A model generated the notes under the pieces. The model did not search any database, was not told where the DNA came from, and saw nothing but the letters and a program-made list of their open reading frames with translations. A stretch of 64,000 nucleotides of DNA from NCBI RefSeq assembly GCF_029227915.1, contig NC_079880.1, forward strand, positions 7,256,001 through 7,320,000, given 5' to 3'. Numbering within the stretch: position 1 is the first letter of the stretch; each line of letters begins with the position of its first letter. The position numbers were made by a program, and so were the translations under genes. Below, one piece after another: positions 1 to 10,794 of the stretch. This stretch comes from Hydractinia symbiolongicarpus (Eukaryota; Cnidaria; Hydrozoa; Anthoathecata; Hydractiniidae).

Positions 1-3000
1 CATTTTTAAATGAAGCGCTACCTCAGCGCCCAATGTAATCGCTGAGTTCCGGCAATCATGTCAAATTAAGAAGAATGTTATTTCTTGGAGTCCAATTGTC
101 TCATTAATCACATTCATCAAGTCACAGTCCAAAGTTAGTTCAATTAAGTCCCACATTCAATCGTTTCACTGTTAAAAGCGATGCAACCTAGTAATAACAG
201 ATAAATATCGCTAAATACATGTTGGTACGAATATATGTGACGCAACCGTTGTAACTGAAGCGGATTGATACCGTTAAAAAGTCAATGAAATGTAGTTCTT
301 GAAAGTGCGCTATTTCTTCAGTGCACGATAACGGCTATGATTGGTCCCACAGTAAAGATGACTTATTTATCTACATTTTTAAATGAAGCGCTACTACAGC
401 GCCCAGTGTAATCGCTGAGGTCCGGCAATCACGTCAAATTAAGAAGAATGTTATTTCTTTGAGTCCAATTGTCTCATTTCTCACATTTATCAGGTCACAG
501 TCCAAAGTTAGTTCAATTAAGTCCCACAGTCAATCGTTTCATTGTTAAAACCGATGCAATCTAGTAATATCAGAAAAATATGGCAAAATACATGTTGGTA
601 CGAATATGTGACCCAACCATTTTAACTCAAACGGACTAACACCCTTAGAAGGTAAATGAAATGTAATTTTTGAAACTGTCGCTATTTCTTCAGCTCGCGA
701 TAACGTCTAGGATTGGTCCCACGGTAAAAATGACTTTTTTATCTAAATTTTTATATGAAGCGCTACCAAAGCGCCCAGTGTAATCGCTGACTTCCGGCAA
801 TCATGTCAAATTAAGAAGAATGTTATTTCTTGGAGTTCAATTGTCTCACTTATAACATTTATAAGGTCACAGTCCAAAATCAGTTCAATTTAGTCCCACA
901 TTCATTCGTTTCACTGTTAAAAGCGATGCAACCTAGTAATAACAGATAAATATCGCTAAATACATGTTGGTACGAATATGTGACGCAACTGTTGTAGTTG
1001 AAACGGACTGATACCGTTAGAAAATCAATGAAATGTAGTATTTGAAACTGTCTCTATTTCTTCAGCGCGCGCTAAGGGCTAGGATTAGTCCCACAATAAA
1101 AATTGACTTAGTTATCTAAATTTTTAAATGAAGCGCTACCACAGCGCCCAGTGTAATCGCTGACTTCCGGCAATCATGTCAAATTAAGAAGAATGTTACT
1201 TCTTGGAGTCAAATTTTCTCACTTATAACATTTATAAGGTCACAGTCCAAAATCAGTTCAATTAAGTCCCACAGTCAATCGTTTCACTTTTAAAAGCGAT
1301 GCAACCTAGTACTGTGAAAAAAATATCGCTAAATACATGTTGGTACGAATATGTGACGCAACCGTTGTAACTGAAGCGGATTGATACCGTTAGAAAGTCA
1401 ATGAAATGTAGTTTTTGAAACTGTCGCCATTTCTTCAGCGCACGATAACGGCTAGGATTGGTCTCACAGTATAAATGACTTATTTATTTAAATTTTCAAA
1501 TGAAGTGCAACCACAGCGCCCAGAGTAATCGCTGAGTTCCGGCAATCATGTCAAATTAAGATGAATGTTACTTCTTAGAGTCCAATTGTCTTATTTATCA
1601 CATTCATCAGGTCACAGTCCAAAATCAGTTCAATTAAGTCCCACATTTAATCGTTTCACTGTTAAAAGCGATGCAACCTATTAATATGAAAAAAATATCG
1701 CTAAATACATGTTTGTACGAATATGTGATGCAACCGTTGTAACTTAAGCGGATGGATACCGTTAAAAAGTCAATGAAATGTAGTTTTTGAAACTTCGCCA
1801 TTTCTTCAGCGCGCGATGACGGCTAGGATTGATCTCACAGTAAAAATGACTTATTTATCGACATTTTTAAATGAAGCGCTACCACAGCGCCCAGTGTAAT
1901 CGCTGAGTTTCGGCAATCATGTCAAATTAAGATGAATGTTACTTCTTAGAGCCCAATTGTCTTATTTATTACATTCATCAGTTCACAGTCTAAAGTTAGG
2001 TCAACTAAGTCCCACATTCATTCGTTTCACTGTTAAAAGCGATGCAACCTAGTAATAACAGATAAGTATCGCTAAATACATGCTGGTACGAATATGTGAC
2101 GCAACCGTTGTAACTCAAACGAACTGACACCGTTAGAAAGTCAATGAAATACACTTTTTGAGACTGTCGCTAATTCGTCAGCGCGCAATAACGGCTAGGA
2201 TTGGTCTCCCAGTACAAAATGACATATTTATCTACATTTTTAAGTTAAGTGCTACACCAGCGCTCAGTGTAATCGCTGAGTTCCGGCAATCTTGTCAAAT
2301 TAAGAACAATGTTATTTCTTGGAGTCCAATTGTCTCAATTATCACATTTATAAGGTCATAGTCCAAAATCAGTTCAATTAAGTGCCACAGTCAATCGTTT
2401 CACTGTTAAAAGCGATACAACTTAGTAATATCGGTAACAGTCAATAAATACATGTTGGTACGAATATGTGACGCAACTGTTGTAGTTGAAACGGACTGAT
2501 ACCGTTAGAAAGTCAATGAAATGTAGTTTTTGAAACTGTCGCTATTTCTACAGCGCGTGATAACGGCAAGGATTGGTCCCACGGTAAAAAATGACTTATT
2601 TATCTAAATGTTTAAATGAAGCGCTACCACAGCGCCCAGTGTAATCGCTGAGTTCCGGCAATCATGTCAAATTAAGATGAATGTTACTTCTTAGAGTCCA
2701 ATTGTCTCATTAATCACATTCATCAGGTCACAGTCCAAAGTTAGTTCAATTAAGTCCCACATTCAATCGTTTCACTGTTAAAACCGATGCAACCTAGTAA
2801 TAACAGATAAATATCGCTAAATACATGTTGGTACGAATATATGTAACGCAACCGTTGTAACTGAAGCGGATTGTTACCGTTAGAAAGTCAATGAAATGTA
2901 GTTCTTGAAAGTGCGCTATTTCTTCAGTGCGCTATAACGGCTATGATTGGTCCCACAGTAAAGATGACTTATTTATCGACATTTTTAAATGAAGCGCTAC

Positions 3001-4110
3001 CTCAGCGCCCAATGTAATCGCTGAGTTCCGGCAATCACGTCAAATTAAGAAGAATGTTATTTCTTGGAGTCCAATTATCTCATTAATCACATTCATCAGG
3101 TCACAGTCCAAAGTTAGTTCAATTAAGTCCCACATTCAATCGTTTCACTGTTAAAAGCGATGCAACCTAGTAATAACAGATAAATATCGCTAAATACATG
3201 TTGGTACGAATATATGTGACGCAACCGTTGTAACTGAAGCGGATTGATACCGTTAGAAAGTCAATGAAATGTAGTTCTTGAAAGTGCGCTATTTCTTCAG
3301 TGCGCGATAACGGCTATGATTGGTCCCACAGTAAAGATGACTTATTTATCTACATTTTTAAATGAAGCGCTACCACAGCGCCCAGTGTAATCGCTGAGGT
3401 CCGGCAATCACGTCAAATTAAGAAGAATGTTATTTCTTTGAGTCCAATTGTCTCACTTATAACATTTATAAGGTCACAGTCCAAAATCAGTTCAATTAAG
3501 TCCCACATTTAATCGTTTCACTGTTAAAAGCGATGCAACCTAGTAATATGAAAAAAATATCGCTAAATACATGTTTGTACGAATATGTGACGCAACCGTT
3601 GTAACTGAAGCGGATGGATACCGTTAGAAAGTCAATGAATGTAGTTTTTGAAACTGTCGCCATTTGTTCAGCGCGCAATGACGGCTAGAATTGGTCTCAC
3701 AGTAAAAATGACTTATTTATTGACATTTTTAAATGAAGCGCTACCACAGCGCCCAGTGTAATCGCTGAGTTCCGGCAATCATGTCAAATTAAGATGAATG
3801 TTACTTCTTAGAGCCCAGTTGTCTTATTTATCACATTTATCAGGTCACAGTCCAAAGTTAGGTCAATTAAGTCCCACATTTATTCGTTTCACTGTTAAAA
3901 GCGATGCAACCTAGTAATAACAGATAAGTATCGCTAAATACATGTTGGTACGAATATGTGACGCAACCGTTGTAACTTAAACGAACTGACACCGTTAGAA
4001 AGTCAATGAAATGTAGTATTTGAAACTGTCTCTATTTCTTTAGCGCGCGCTAAGGGCTAGGATTGGTCCCACAATAAAAATTGACTTACTTATCTAAATT
4101 TTTAAATGAA

Positions 4111-4125
4111 GCGCTACCACAGCGC
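4111..4125. other. Dyad GCGCT-ACCAC-AGCGC in the monomer head
   Basis: GCGCT and AGCGC are perfect inverted repeats separated by five bases at the anchor of this monomer. A third related word, CGCTG, lies about ten bases further on and could pair with CAGCG instead. The arrangement is kept in most copies. It is weakened in several types: GTGCTACCCCAGCGC at 5585, CGCTACCACATCGCT at 50820 and TCGCTACCCCAGAGCC at 51938. It may be a protein-binding dyad or a small hairpin, or may have no function. No known binding site is recognised. Confidence 0.45.
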
Positions 4126-4199
4126 CCAGTGTAATCGCTGACTTCCGGCAATCATGTCAAATTAAGAAGAATGTTATTTCTTGGAGTCAAATTGTCTCA

Positions 4200-4216
4200 C
4201 TTATAACATTTATAAG
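4200..4216. other. Dyad CTTATA-ACATT-TATAAG, one allele of a variable site
   Basis: This is a perfect 6-bp inverted repeat with a 5-base spacer, about 95 bp into the monomer. Many copies carry it, for example those starting at 756, 1129, 6693, 10009 and 55289. Other copies carry a different sequence at the same place (see 7156-7173). No function is known. Confidence 0.45.
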
Positions 4217-4310
4217 GTCACAGTCCAAAATCAGTTCAATTAAGTCCCACATTCAATCGTTTCACTGTTAAAAGCGATGCAACCTAGTAATATGAAAAAA
4301 ATATCGCTAA

Positions 4311-4321
4311 ATACATGTTGG
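4311..4321 (+). other. 11-bp indel site ATACATGTTGG that makes 372- versus 361-bp monomers
   Basis: Full-length monomers read GCTAAATACATGTTGGTACG here. Short monomers read GCTAATACG, which removes exactly 11 bp and accounts for the 361-bp length class. The short form is usually accompanied by ATCAGAAGAATATCG just upstream, so it marks a lineage rather than repeated independent loss. Confidence 0.85.
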
Positions 4322-5057
4322 TACGAATATGTGACGCAACCGTTGTAACTGAAGCGGATTGATACCGTTAGAAAGTCAATGAAATGTAGTTTTTGAAACT
4401 GCCGCCATTTCTTCAGCGCACGATAACGGCTAGGATTGGTCTCACAGTAAAAATGACTTAATTATTTAAATTTTTAAATGAAGCGCTACCACAGCGCCCA
4501 GTGTAATCGCTGAGGTCCGGCAATCACGTCAAATTAAGAAGAATGTTATTTCTTGGAGTCCAAATGTCTCATTTATCACATTTATCAGGTCACAGTCCAA
4601 AGTTAGTTCAATTAAGTCCCACAGTAAGTCGTTTCATTGTTAAAAGCGATGCAACCTAGCAATATCAAAAGAATATCGCTAATACGAATATGTGACCCAA
4701 CCGTTGTAACTCAAACGGACTGACACCGTTAGAAAGTCAATGAAATGTAGTTTTTGAAACTGTCGCTATTTCTTCAGCGCGCGAAAAGGGCTAGGATTGG
4801 TCCCACGGTAAAGAATGACTTATTTATCTAAATTTTAAATGAAGTGCTACAACAGCGCCCAGTGTAATAGCTGAGTTCCGGCAATCATGTCAATTTAAGA
4901 TTAATGTTACTTCTTGGAGTCCAATTGTCTTATTTATCACATTCATCAGGTCTCAGTCTAAAGTTAGTTCAATTAAGTCCCACATTCATTCGTTTCACTG
5001 TTAAAAGCGATGCAACCTAATAATAACAGATAATTATCGCTAAATACATGTTGGTAC

Positions 5058-8000
5058 AAATATGTGACGCAACCGTTGTAACTCAAACGAACTGACACCG
5101 TTAGAAAGTCAATGAAATGCACTTTTTGAAACTGTCTCTATTTCTTCAGCGCGCGATAACGGCTAGGATTGGTCTCACAGTAAAAATGACTTATTTATTT
5201 AAATTTTCAAATGAAGCGCTACCACAGATCTCAGTGTAATCGCTGAGTTCCGGCAATCACGTCAAATTAAGATGAATGTTATTTCTTGGAGTCCAAATGT
5301 CTCATTTATCACATTTATCAGGTCACAGTCCAAAGATAGTTCAATTAAGTCCCACAGTAAATCGTTTCATTGCTAAAAGCGATGCAACCTAGTAATATCA
5401 GATAAATATCGCTAAATACATGTTGCTACGAATATGTGACGTAACCGTTGTAACTCAAACAAACTGACACCGTTAGAAAGTCAATGAAATGCAATTTTTG
5501 AAACTGTCGCTAAATCGCCAGCGCGCAATAACGGCTAGGATTGGTCCCCCAGTAAAAAATGACTTATTTATCTACATTTTTAAATTAAGTGCTACCCCAG
5601 CGCCCAGTGTAATCGCTGAGTTCCGGCAATCATGTCAAATTAAGATGAATGTTATTTCTTGGAGTCCAATTGTCTCATTATTCACATTCATCAGGTCACA
5701 GTCCAAAGTTAGTTCAATTAAGTCCCACATTCAATCGTTTCACTGTTGAAAGCGATGCAACCTAGTAATAACAGATAAATATCGCTAAATACATGTTGGT
5801 ACGAATATATGTGACGCAACCGTTGTAACTGAAGCGGATTGATACCGTTAGAAAGTCAATGAAATGTAGTTCTTGAAAGTGCGCTATTTTTTTCAGTGCG
5901 TGATAACGGCTATGATTGGTCCCACAGTAAAGATGACTTATTTATCTACATTTTTAAATGAAGCGCTAAAACAGCGCCCAGTGTAATCGCTGAGGTCCGG
6001 CAATCACGTCAAATTAAGAAGAATGTTATTTCTTGGAGTCCAAATGTCTCATTTCTCACATTTATCAGGTCACAGTCCAAAGTTAGTTCAATTAAGTCCC
6101 ACAGTCAATCGTTTCATTGTTAAAAGCGATGCAACCTAGTAATATCAGAAGAATATCGCTAATACGAATATGTGACCCGACCGTTGTAACTCAAACGGAC
6201 TGACACCGTTAGAAAGTCAATGAAATGTAGTTTTTGAAACTGTCGCTATTTCTTCAGCGCGCGATAAGGGCTAGGATTGGTCGCACGGTAAAGAATGACT
6301 TATCTATCTAAATTTTAAATGAAGCGCTACCACAGCGCCCAGTGTAATCGCTGAGTTCCGGCAATCATGTCAAATTAAGATGAATGTTACTTCTTAGAGC
6401 CCAGTTGTCTTATTTATCACATTTATCAGGTCACAGTCCAAAGTTAGGTCAATTAAGTCCCACAGTCAATCGTTTCATAGTTAAAAGCGATGCAACCTAG
6501 TAATAACAGATAAGTATCGCTAAATACATGTTGGTACGAATATGTGACGCAACCGTTGTAACTTAAACGAACTGACACCGTTAGAAAGTCAATGAATTGT
6601 AGTATTTGAAACTGTCTCTATTTCTTCAGCGCGCGCTAAGGGCTAGGATTGGTCCCACAATAAAAATTGACTTACTTATCTAAATTTTTAAATGAAGCGC
6701 TACCACAGCGCCCAGTGTAATCGCTGACTTCCGGCAATCATGTCAAATTAAGAAGAATGTTATTTCTTGGAGTCAAATTGTCTCACTTATAACATTTATA
6801 AGTTCACAGTCCAAAATCAGTTCAATTAAGTCCCACATTCAATCGTTTCACTGTTAAAAGCGATGCAACCTAGTAATATGAAAAAAATATCGCTAAATAC
6901 ATGTTGGTACGAATATGTGACACAACCGTTGTAACTGAAGCGGATTGATACCGTTAGAAAGTCAATGAAATGTAGTTTTTGAAACTGTCGCCATTTCTTC
7001 AGCGCACGATAACGGCTAGGATTGGTCTCACAGTAAAAATGACTTAATTATTTAAATTTTTAAATGAAGCGCTACCACAGCGCCCAGTGTAATCGCTGAG
7101 GTCCGGCAATCACGTCAAATTAAGAAGAATGTTATTTCTTGGAGTCCAAATGTCTCATTTATCACATTTATCAGGTCACAGTCCAAAGTTAGTTCAATTA
7201 AGTCCCACAGTAAGTCGTTTCATTGTTAAAAGCGATGCAACCTAGTAATATCAGAAGAATATCGCTAATACGAATATGTGACGCAACCGTTGTAACTCAA
7301 ACGGACTGACACCGTTAGAAAGTCAATGAAATGTAGTTTTTGAAACTGTCGCTATTTCTTCAGCGCGCGAAAAGGGCTAGGATTGGTCCCACGGTAAAGA
7401 ATGACTTATTTATCTAAATTTTAAATGAAGTGCTACAACAGCGCCCAGTGTAATAGCTGAGTTCCGGCAATCATGTCAATTTAAGATTAATGTTACTTCT
7501 TGGAGTCCAATTGTCTTATTTATCACATTCATCAGGTCTCAGTCTAAAGTTAGTTCAATTAAGTCCCACATTCATTCGTTTCACTGTTAAAAGCGATGCA
7601 ACCTAATAATAACAGATAATTATCGCTAAAATACATGTTGGTACGAATATGTGACGCAACCGTTGTAACTCAAACGAACTGACACCGTTAGAAAGTCAAT
7701 GAAATGCACTTTTTGAAACTGTCTCTATTTCTTCAGCGCGCGCTACGGTCTAGTATTGGTCCCACAATAAAAATTGACTTATTCATCTACATTTTTAAAT
7801 GAAGCGCTACCACAGCGCCCAGTGTAATCGCTGACTTCCGGCAATCATGTCAAATTAAGAAGAATGTTATTTCTTAGAGTCCAATTGTCTCACTTATAAC
7901 ATTTATAAGGTCACAGTCCAAAATCAGTTCAATTAAGTCCCACATTTAATCGTTTCACTGTTAAAAGCGATGCAACCTAGTAATATGAATATCGCAAAAT

Positions 8001-10794
8001 ACATGTTGGTACGAATATGTGACGCAACCGTTGTAACTGAAGCGGATCGATACCGTTAGAAAGTCAATGAAATGTAGTTTTTGAAACTGTCGCCATTTCT
8101 TCAGCGCGCGATGGCGGCTAGGATTGGTCTCACAGTAAAAATGACTTATTTATTTAAACTTTCAAATGAAGCGCTACCACAGCGTCCAGTGTAATCGCTG
8201 AGTTCCGGCAATCACGTCAAATTAAGAAGAATGTTATTTCTTGGAGTCCAAATGTCTCATTTATCACATTTATCAGGTCACAGTCCAAAGTTAGTTCAAT
8301 TAAGTCCCACAGTAAATCGTTTCATTGTTAAAAGCGATGCAACCTAGTAATATCAAAAGAATATCGCTAATACGAATATGTGACGCAACCGTTGTAACTC
8401 AAACGAACTGACACCGTTAGAAAGTCAATGAAATGCACTTTTTGAAACTGTCTCTATTTCTTCAGCGCGCGATAACGGCTAGGATTGGTCTCACAGTAAA
8501 AATGACTTATTTATTTAAATTTTCAAATGAAGCGCTACCACAGATCTCAGTGTAATCGCTGAGTTCCGGCAATCACGTCAAATTAAGAAGAATGTTATTT
8601 CTTGGAGTCCAAATGTCTCATTTATCACATTTATCAGGTCACAGTCCAAAGATAGTTCAATTAAGTCCCACAGTAAATCGTTTCATTGCTAAAAGCGATG
8701 CAACCTAGTAATATCAGATAAATATCGCTAAATACATGTTGGTACGAATATGTGACGTAACCGTTGTAACTCAAACAAACTGACACCGTTAGAAAGTCAA
8801 TGAAATGCAATTTTTGAAACTGCCGCTAAATTGCCAGCGCGCAATAACGGCTAGGATTGGTCCCCCAGTAAAAAATGACTTATTTATCTGCATTTTTAAA
8901 TTAAGTGCTACCCCAGCGCCCAGTGTAATCGCTGAGTTCCGGCAATCATGTCAAATTAAGATGAATGTTATTTCTTGGAGTCCAATTGTCTCATTAATCA
9001 CATTCATCAGGTCACAGTCCAAAGTTAGTTCAATTAAGTCCCACATTCAATCGTTTCACTGTTGAAAGCGATGCAACCTAGTAATAACAGATAAATATCG
9101 CTAAATACATGTTGGTACGAATATATGTGACGCAACCGTTGTAACTGAAGCGGATTGATACCGTTAGAAAGTCAATGAAATGTAGTTCTTGAAAGTGCGC
9201 TATTTTTTTCAGTGCGTGATAACGGCTATGATTGGTCCCACAGTAAAGATGACTTATTTATCTACATTTTTAAATGAAGCGCTAAAACAGCGCCCAGTGT
9301 AATCGCTGAGGTCCGGCAATCACGTCAAATTAAGAAGAATGTTATTTCTTGGAGTCCAAATGTCTCATTTCTCACATTTATCAGGTCACAGTCCAAAGTT
9401 AGTTCAATTAAGTCCCACAGTAAATCGTTTCATTGTTAAAAGCGATGCAACCTAGTAATATCAGAAGAATATCGCTAATACGAATATGTGACCCGACCGT
9501 TGTAACTCAAACGGACTGACACCGTTAGAAAGTCAATGAAATGTAGTTTTTGAAACTGTCGCTATTTCTTCAGCGCGCGATAAGGGCTAGGATTGGTCGC
9601 ACGGTAAAGAATGACTTATCTATCTAAATTTTAAATGAAGCGCTACCACAGCGCCCAGTGTAATCGCTGAGTTCCGGCAATCATGTCAAATTAAGATGAA
9701 TGTTACTTCTTAGAGCCCAGTTGTCTTATTTATCACATTTATCAGGTCACAGTCCAAAGTTAGGTCAATTAAGTCCCACAGTCAATCGTTTCATAGTTGA
9801 AAGCGATGCAACCTAGTAATAACAGATAAGTATCGCTAAATACATGTTGGTACGAATATGTGACGCAACCGTTGTAACTTAAACGAACTGACACTGTTAG
9901 AAAGTCAATGAAATGTAGTATTTGAAACTGTCTCTATTTCTTCAGCGCGCGCTAAGGGCTAGGATTGGTCCCACAATAAAAATTGACTTACTTATCTAAA
10001 TTTTTAAATGAAGCGCTACCACAGCGCCCAGTGTAATCGCTGACTTCCGGCAATCATGTCAAATTAAGAAGAACGTTATTTCTTGGAGTCAAATTGTCTC
10101 ACTTATAACATTTATAAGTTCACAGTCCAAAATCAGTTCAATTAAGTCCCACATTCAATCGTTTCACTGTTAAAAGCGATGCAACCTAGTAATATGAAAA
10201 AAATATCGCTAAATACATGTTGGTACGAATATGTGACGCAACCGTTGTAACTGAAGCGGATTGATACCGTTAGAAAGTCAATGAAATGTAGTTTTTGAAA
10301 CTGTCGCCATTTCTTCAGCGCACGATAACGGCTAGGATTGGTCTCACAGTAAAAATGACTTAATTATTTAAATTTTTAAATGAAGCGCTACCACAGCGCC
10401 CAGTGTAATCGCTGAGGTCCGGCAATCACGTCAAATTAAGAAGAATGTTATTTCTTGGAGTCCAAATGTCTCATTTATCACATTTATCAGGTCACAGTCC
10501 AAAGTTAGTTCAATTAAGTCCCACAGTAAGTCGTTTCATTGTTAAAAGCGATGCAACCTAGTAATATCAGAAGAATATCGCTAATACGAATATGTGACCC
10601 AACCGTTGTAACTCAAACGGACTGACACCGTTAGAAAGTCAATGAAATGTAGTTTTTGAAACTGTCGCTATTTCTTCAGCGCGCGAAAAGGGCTAGGATT
10701 GGTCCCACGGTAAAGAATGACTTATTTATCTAAATTTTAAATGAAGTGCTACAACAGCGCCCAGTGTAATAGCTGAGTTCCGGCAATCATGTCA
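5058..10794 (+). repeat. Offset copies, 3,316 bp (9 monomers): 5058-7478 and 8374-10794
   Basis: Anchors 5212, 5585, 5959, 6320, 6693, 7065 and 7426 recur at 8528, 8901, 9275, 9636, 10009, 10381 and 10742, each exactly 3,316 bp later. Shared rarities include CACAGATCTCAGTG at the head of 5212 and 8528, GCGCTAAAACAGCG at 5959 and 9275, and GTGACCCGACCG. The copies diverge after the word CCGGCAATCATGTCAA at about 7,478 and 10,794. The long exact offset implies duplication of a multi-kilobase segment. Confidence 0.8.
7156..7173 (+). repeat. CATTTATCA x2, alternative allele at the same monomer site
   Basis: Two exact tandem copies of the nonamer CATTTATCA lie where other monomers have the CTTATA/TATAAG dyad. 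The allele recurs in many copies, for example those starting at 4479, 8167, 13309 and 57148. A third state, CATTAATCACATTCATCA, is found in the monomers at 11, 2617, 24038 and elsewhere. Confidence 0.5.

Larger units (their letters stand above)
4107..4478 (+). repeat. Representative full-length monomer, 372 bp
   Basis: This copy is a convenient reference. It opens with a GC-richer 60-bp head (about half G+C) containing GCGCTACCACAGCGCCC, then a long AT-richer body, and ends in an A/T run (TTTAAATTTTTAAA) just before the next anchor. By hand count it is about 37% GC with 16 CpG dinucleotides, slightly more than expected from its base composition. It contains no long open frame. The length is close to twice a typical nucleosome repeat of about 185 bp, a common feature of satellites. 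Any link to nucleosome phasing is inference. Confidence 0.9.
1..5057 (+). repeat. Left block: mixed monomers with an ~2,978-bp (8-monomer) partial echo
   Basis: There are about 14 monomers here, all 371-374 bp until the first short unit (4479-4839). Monomers near the edge (11, 384) resemble those at 2990 and 3363, and 1129 resembles 4107, an offset of 2,978-2,979 bp. The copies at 1872 and 3734 share GAGCCCA instead of GAGTCCA. Similarity is patchy, so this looks like an older or more shuffled stretch than the right half. No gene or insertion is visible. Confidence 0.6.
3734..7742 (+). repeat. Offset copies, 2,586 bp (7 monomers): 3734-5155 and 6320-7742
   Basis: Anchors 3734, 4107, 4479 and 4840 correspond to 6320, 6693, 7065 and 7426, all 2,586 bp apart. 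The paired copies share rare diagnostics such as GAGCCCAGTTG and the AAGTGCTACAACAGCG head at 4840 and 7426. The match fades near 5,155 and 7,742. A further partial copy begins at 9636. Confidence 0.75.

Noticed and set aside
3496-3678. Minus-strand frames of 60-70 codons (also 14899-15111)
   Set aside because: These are antisense readings of the satellite, found in only two monomers and without any known motif.
4107-4478. CENP-B box
   Set aside because: I looked for the TTCG....A..CGGG pattern on both strands in several monomers and found no match.
4107-4478. RNA polymerase III promoter (A and B boxes) that would suggest a tRNA- or SINE-derived monomer
   Set aside because: AGTTCAATTAAG resembles a B box but lacks the required C, and no well-placed A box is visible. 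No poly(A) tail or target-site duplication is seen.
4107-4478. Internal duplication of two ~186-bp half-monomers
   Set aside because: Comparing the two halves by eye shows only short shared words such as ATCGCT. No sustained similarity is visible.
5489-5749. 86-codon open frame, recurring at 8805 and in shorter form at 2158, 15043, 17616 and 45809
   Set aside because: It is the + strand reading of one monomer type with a TTAAGTGCTACC head. It recurs only because the DNA repeats. It has no recognisable domain or signal, and other monomers break it with stops and indels.
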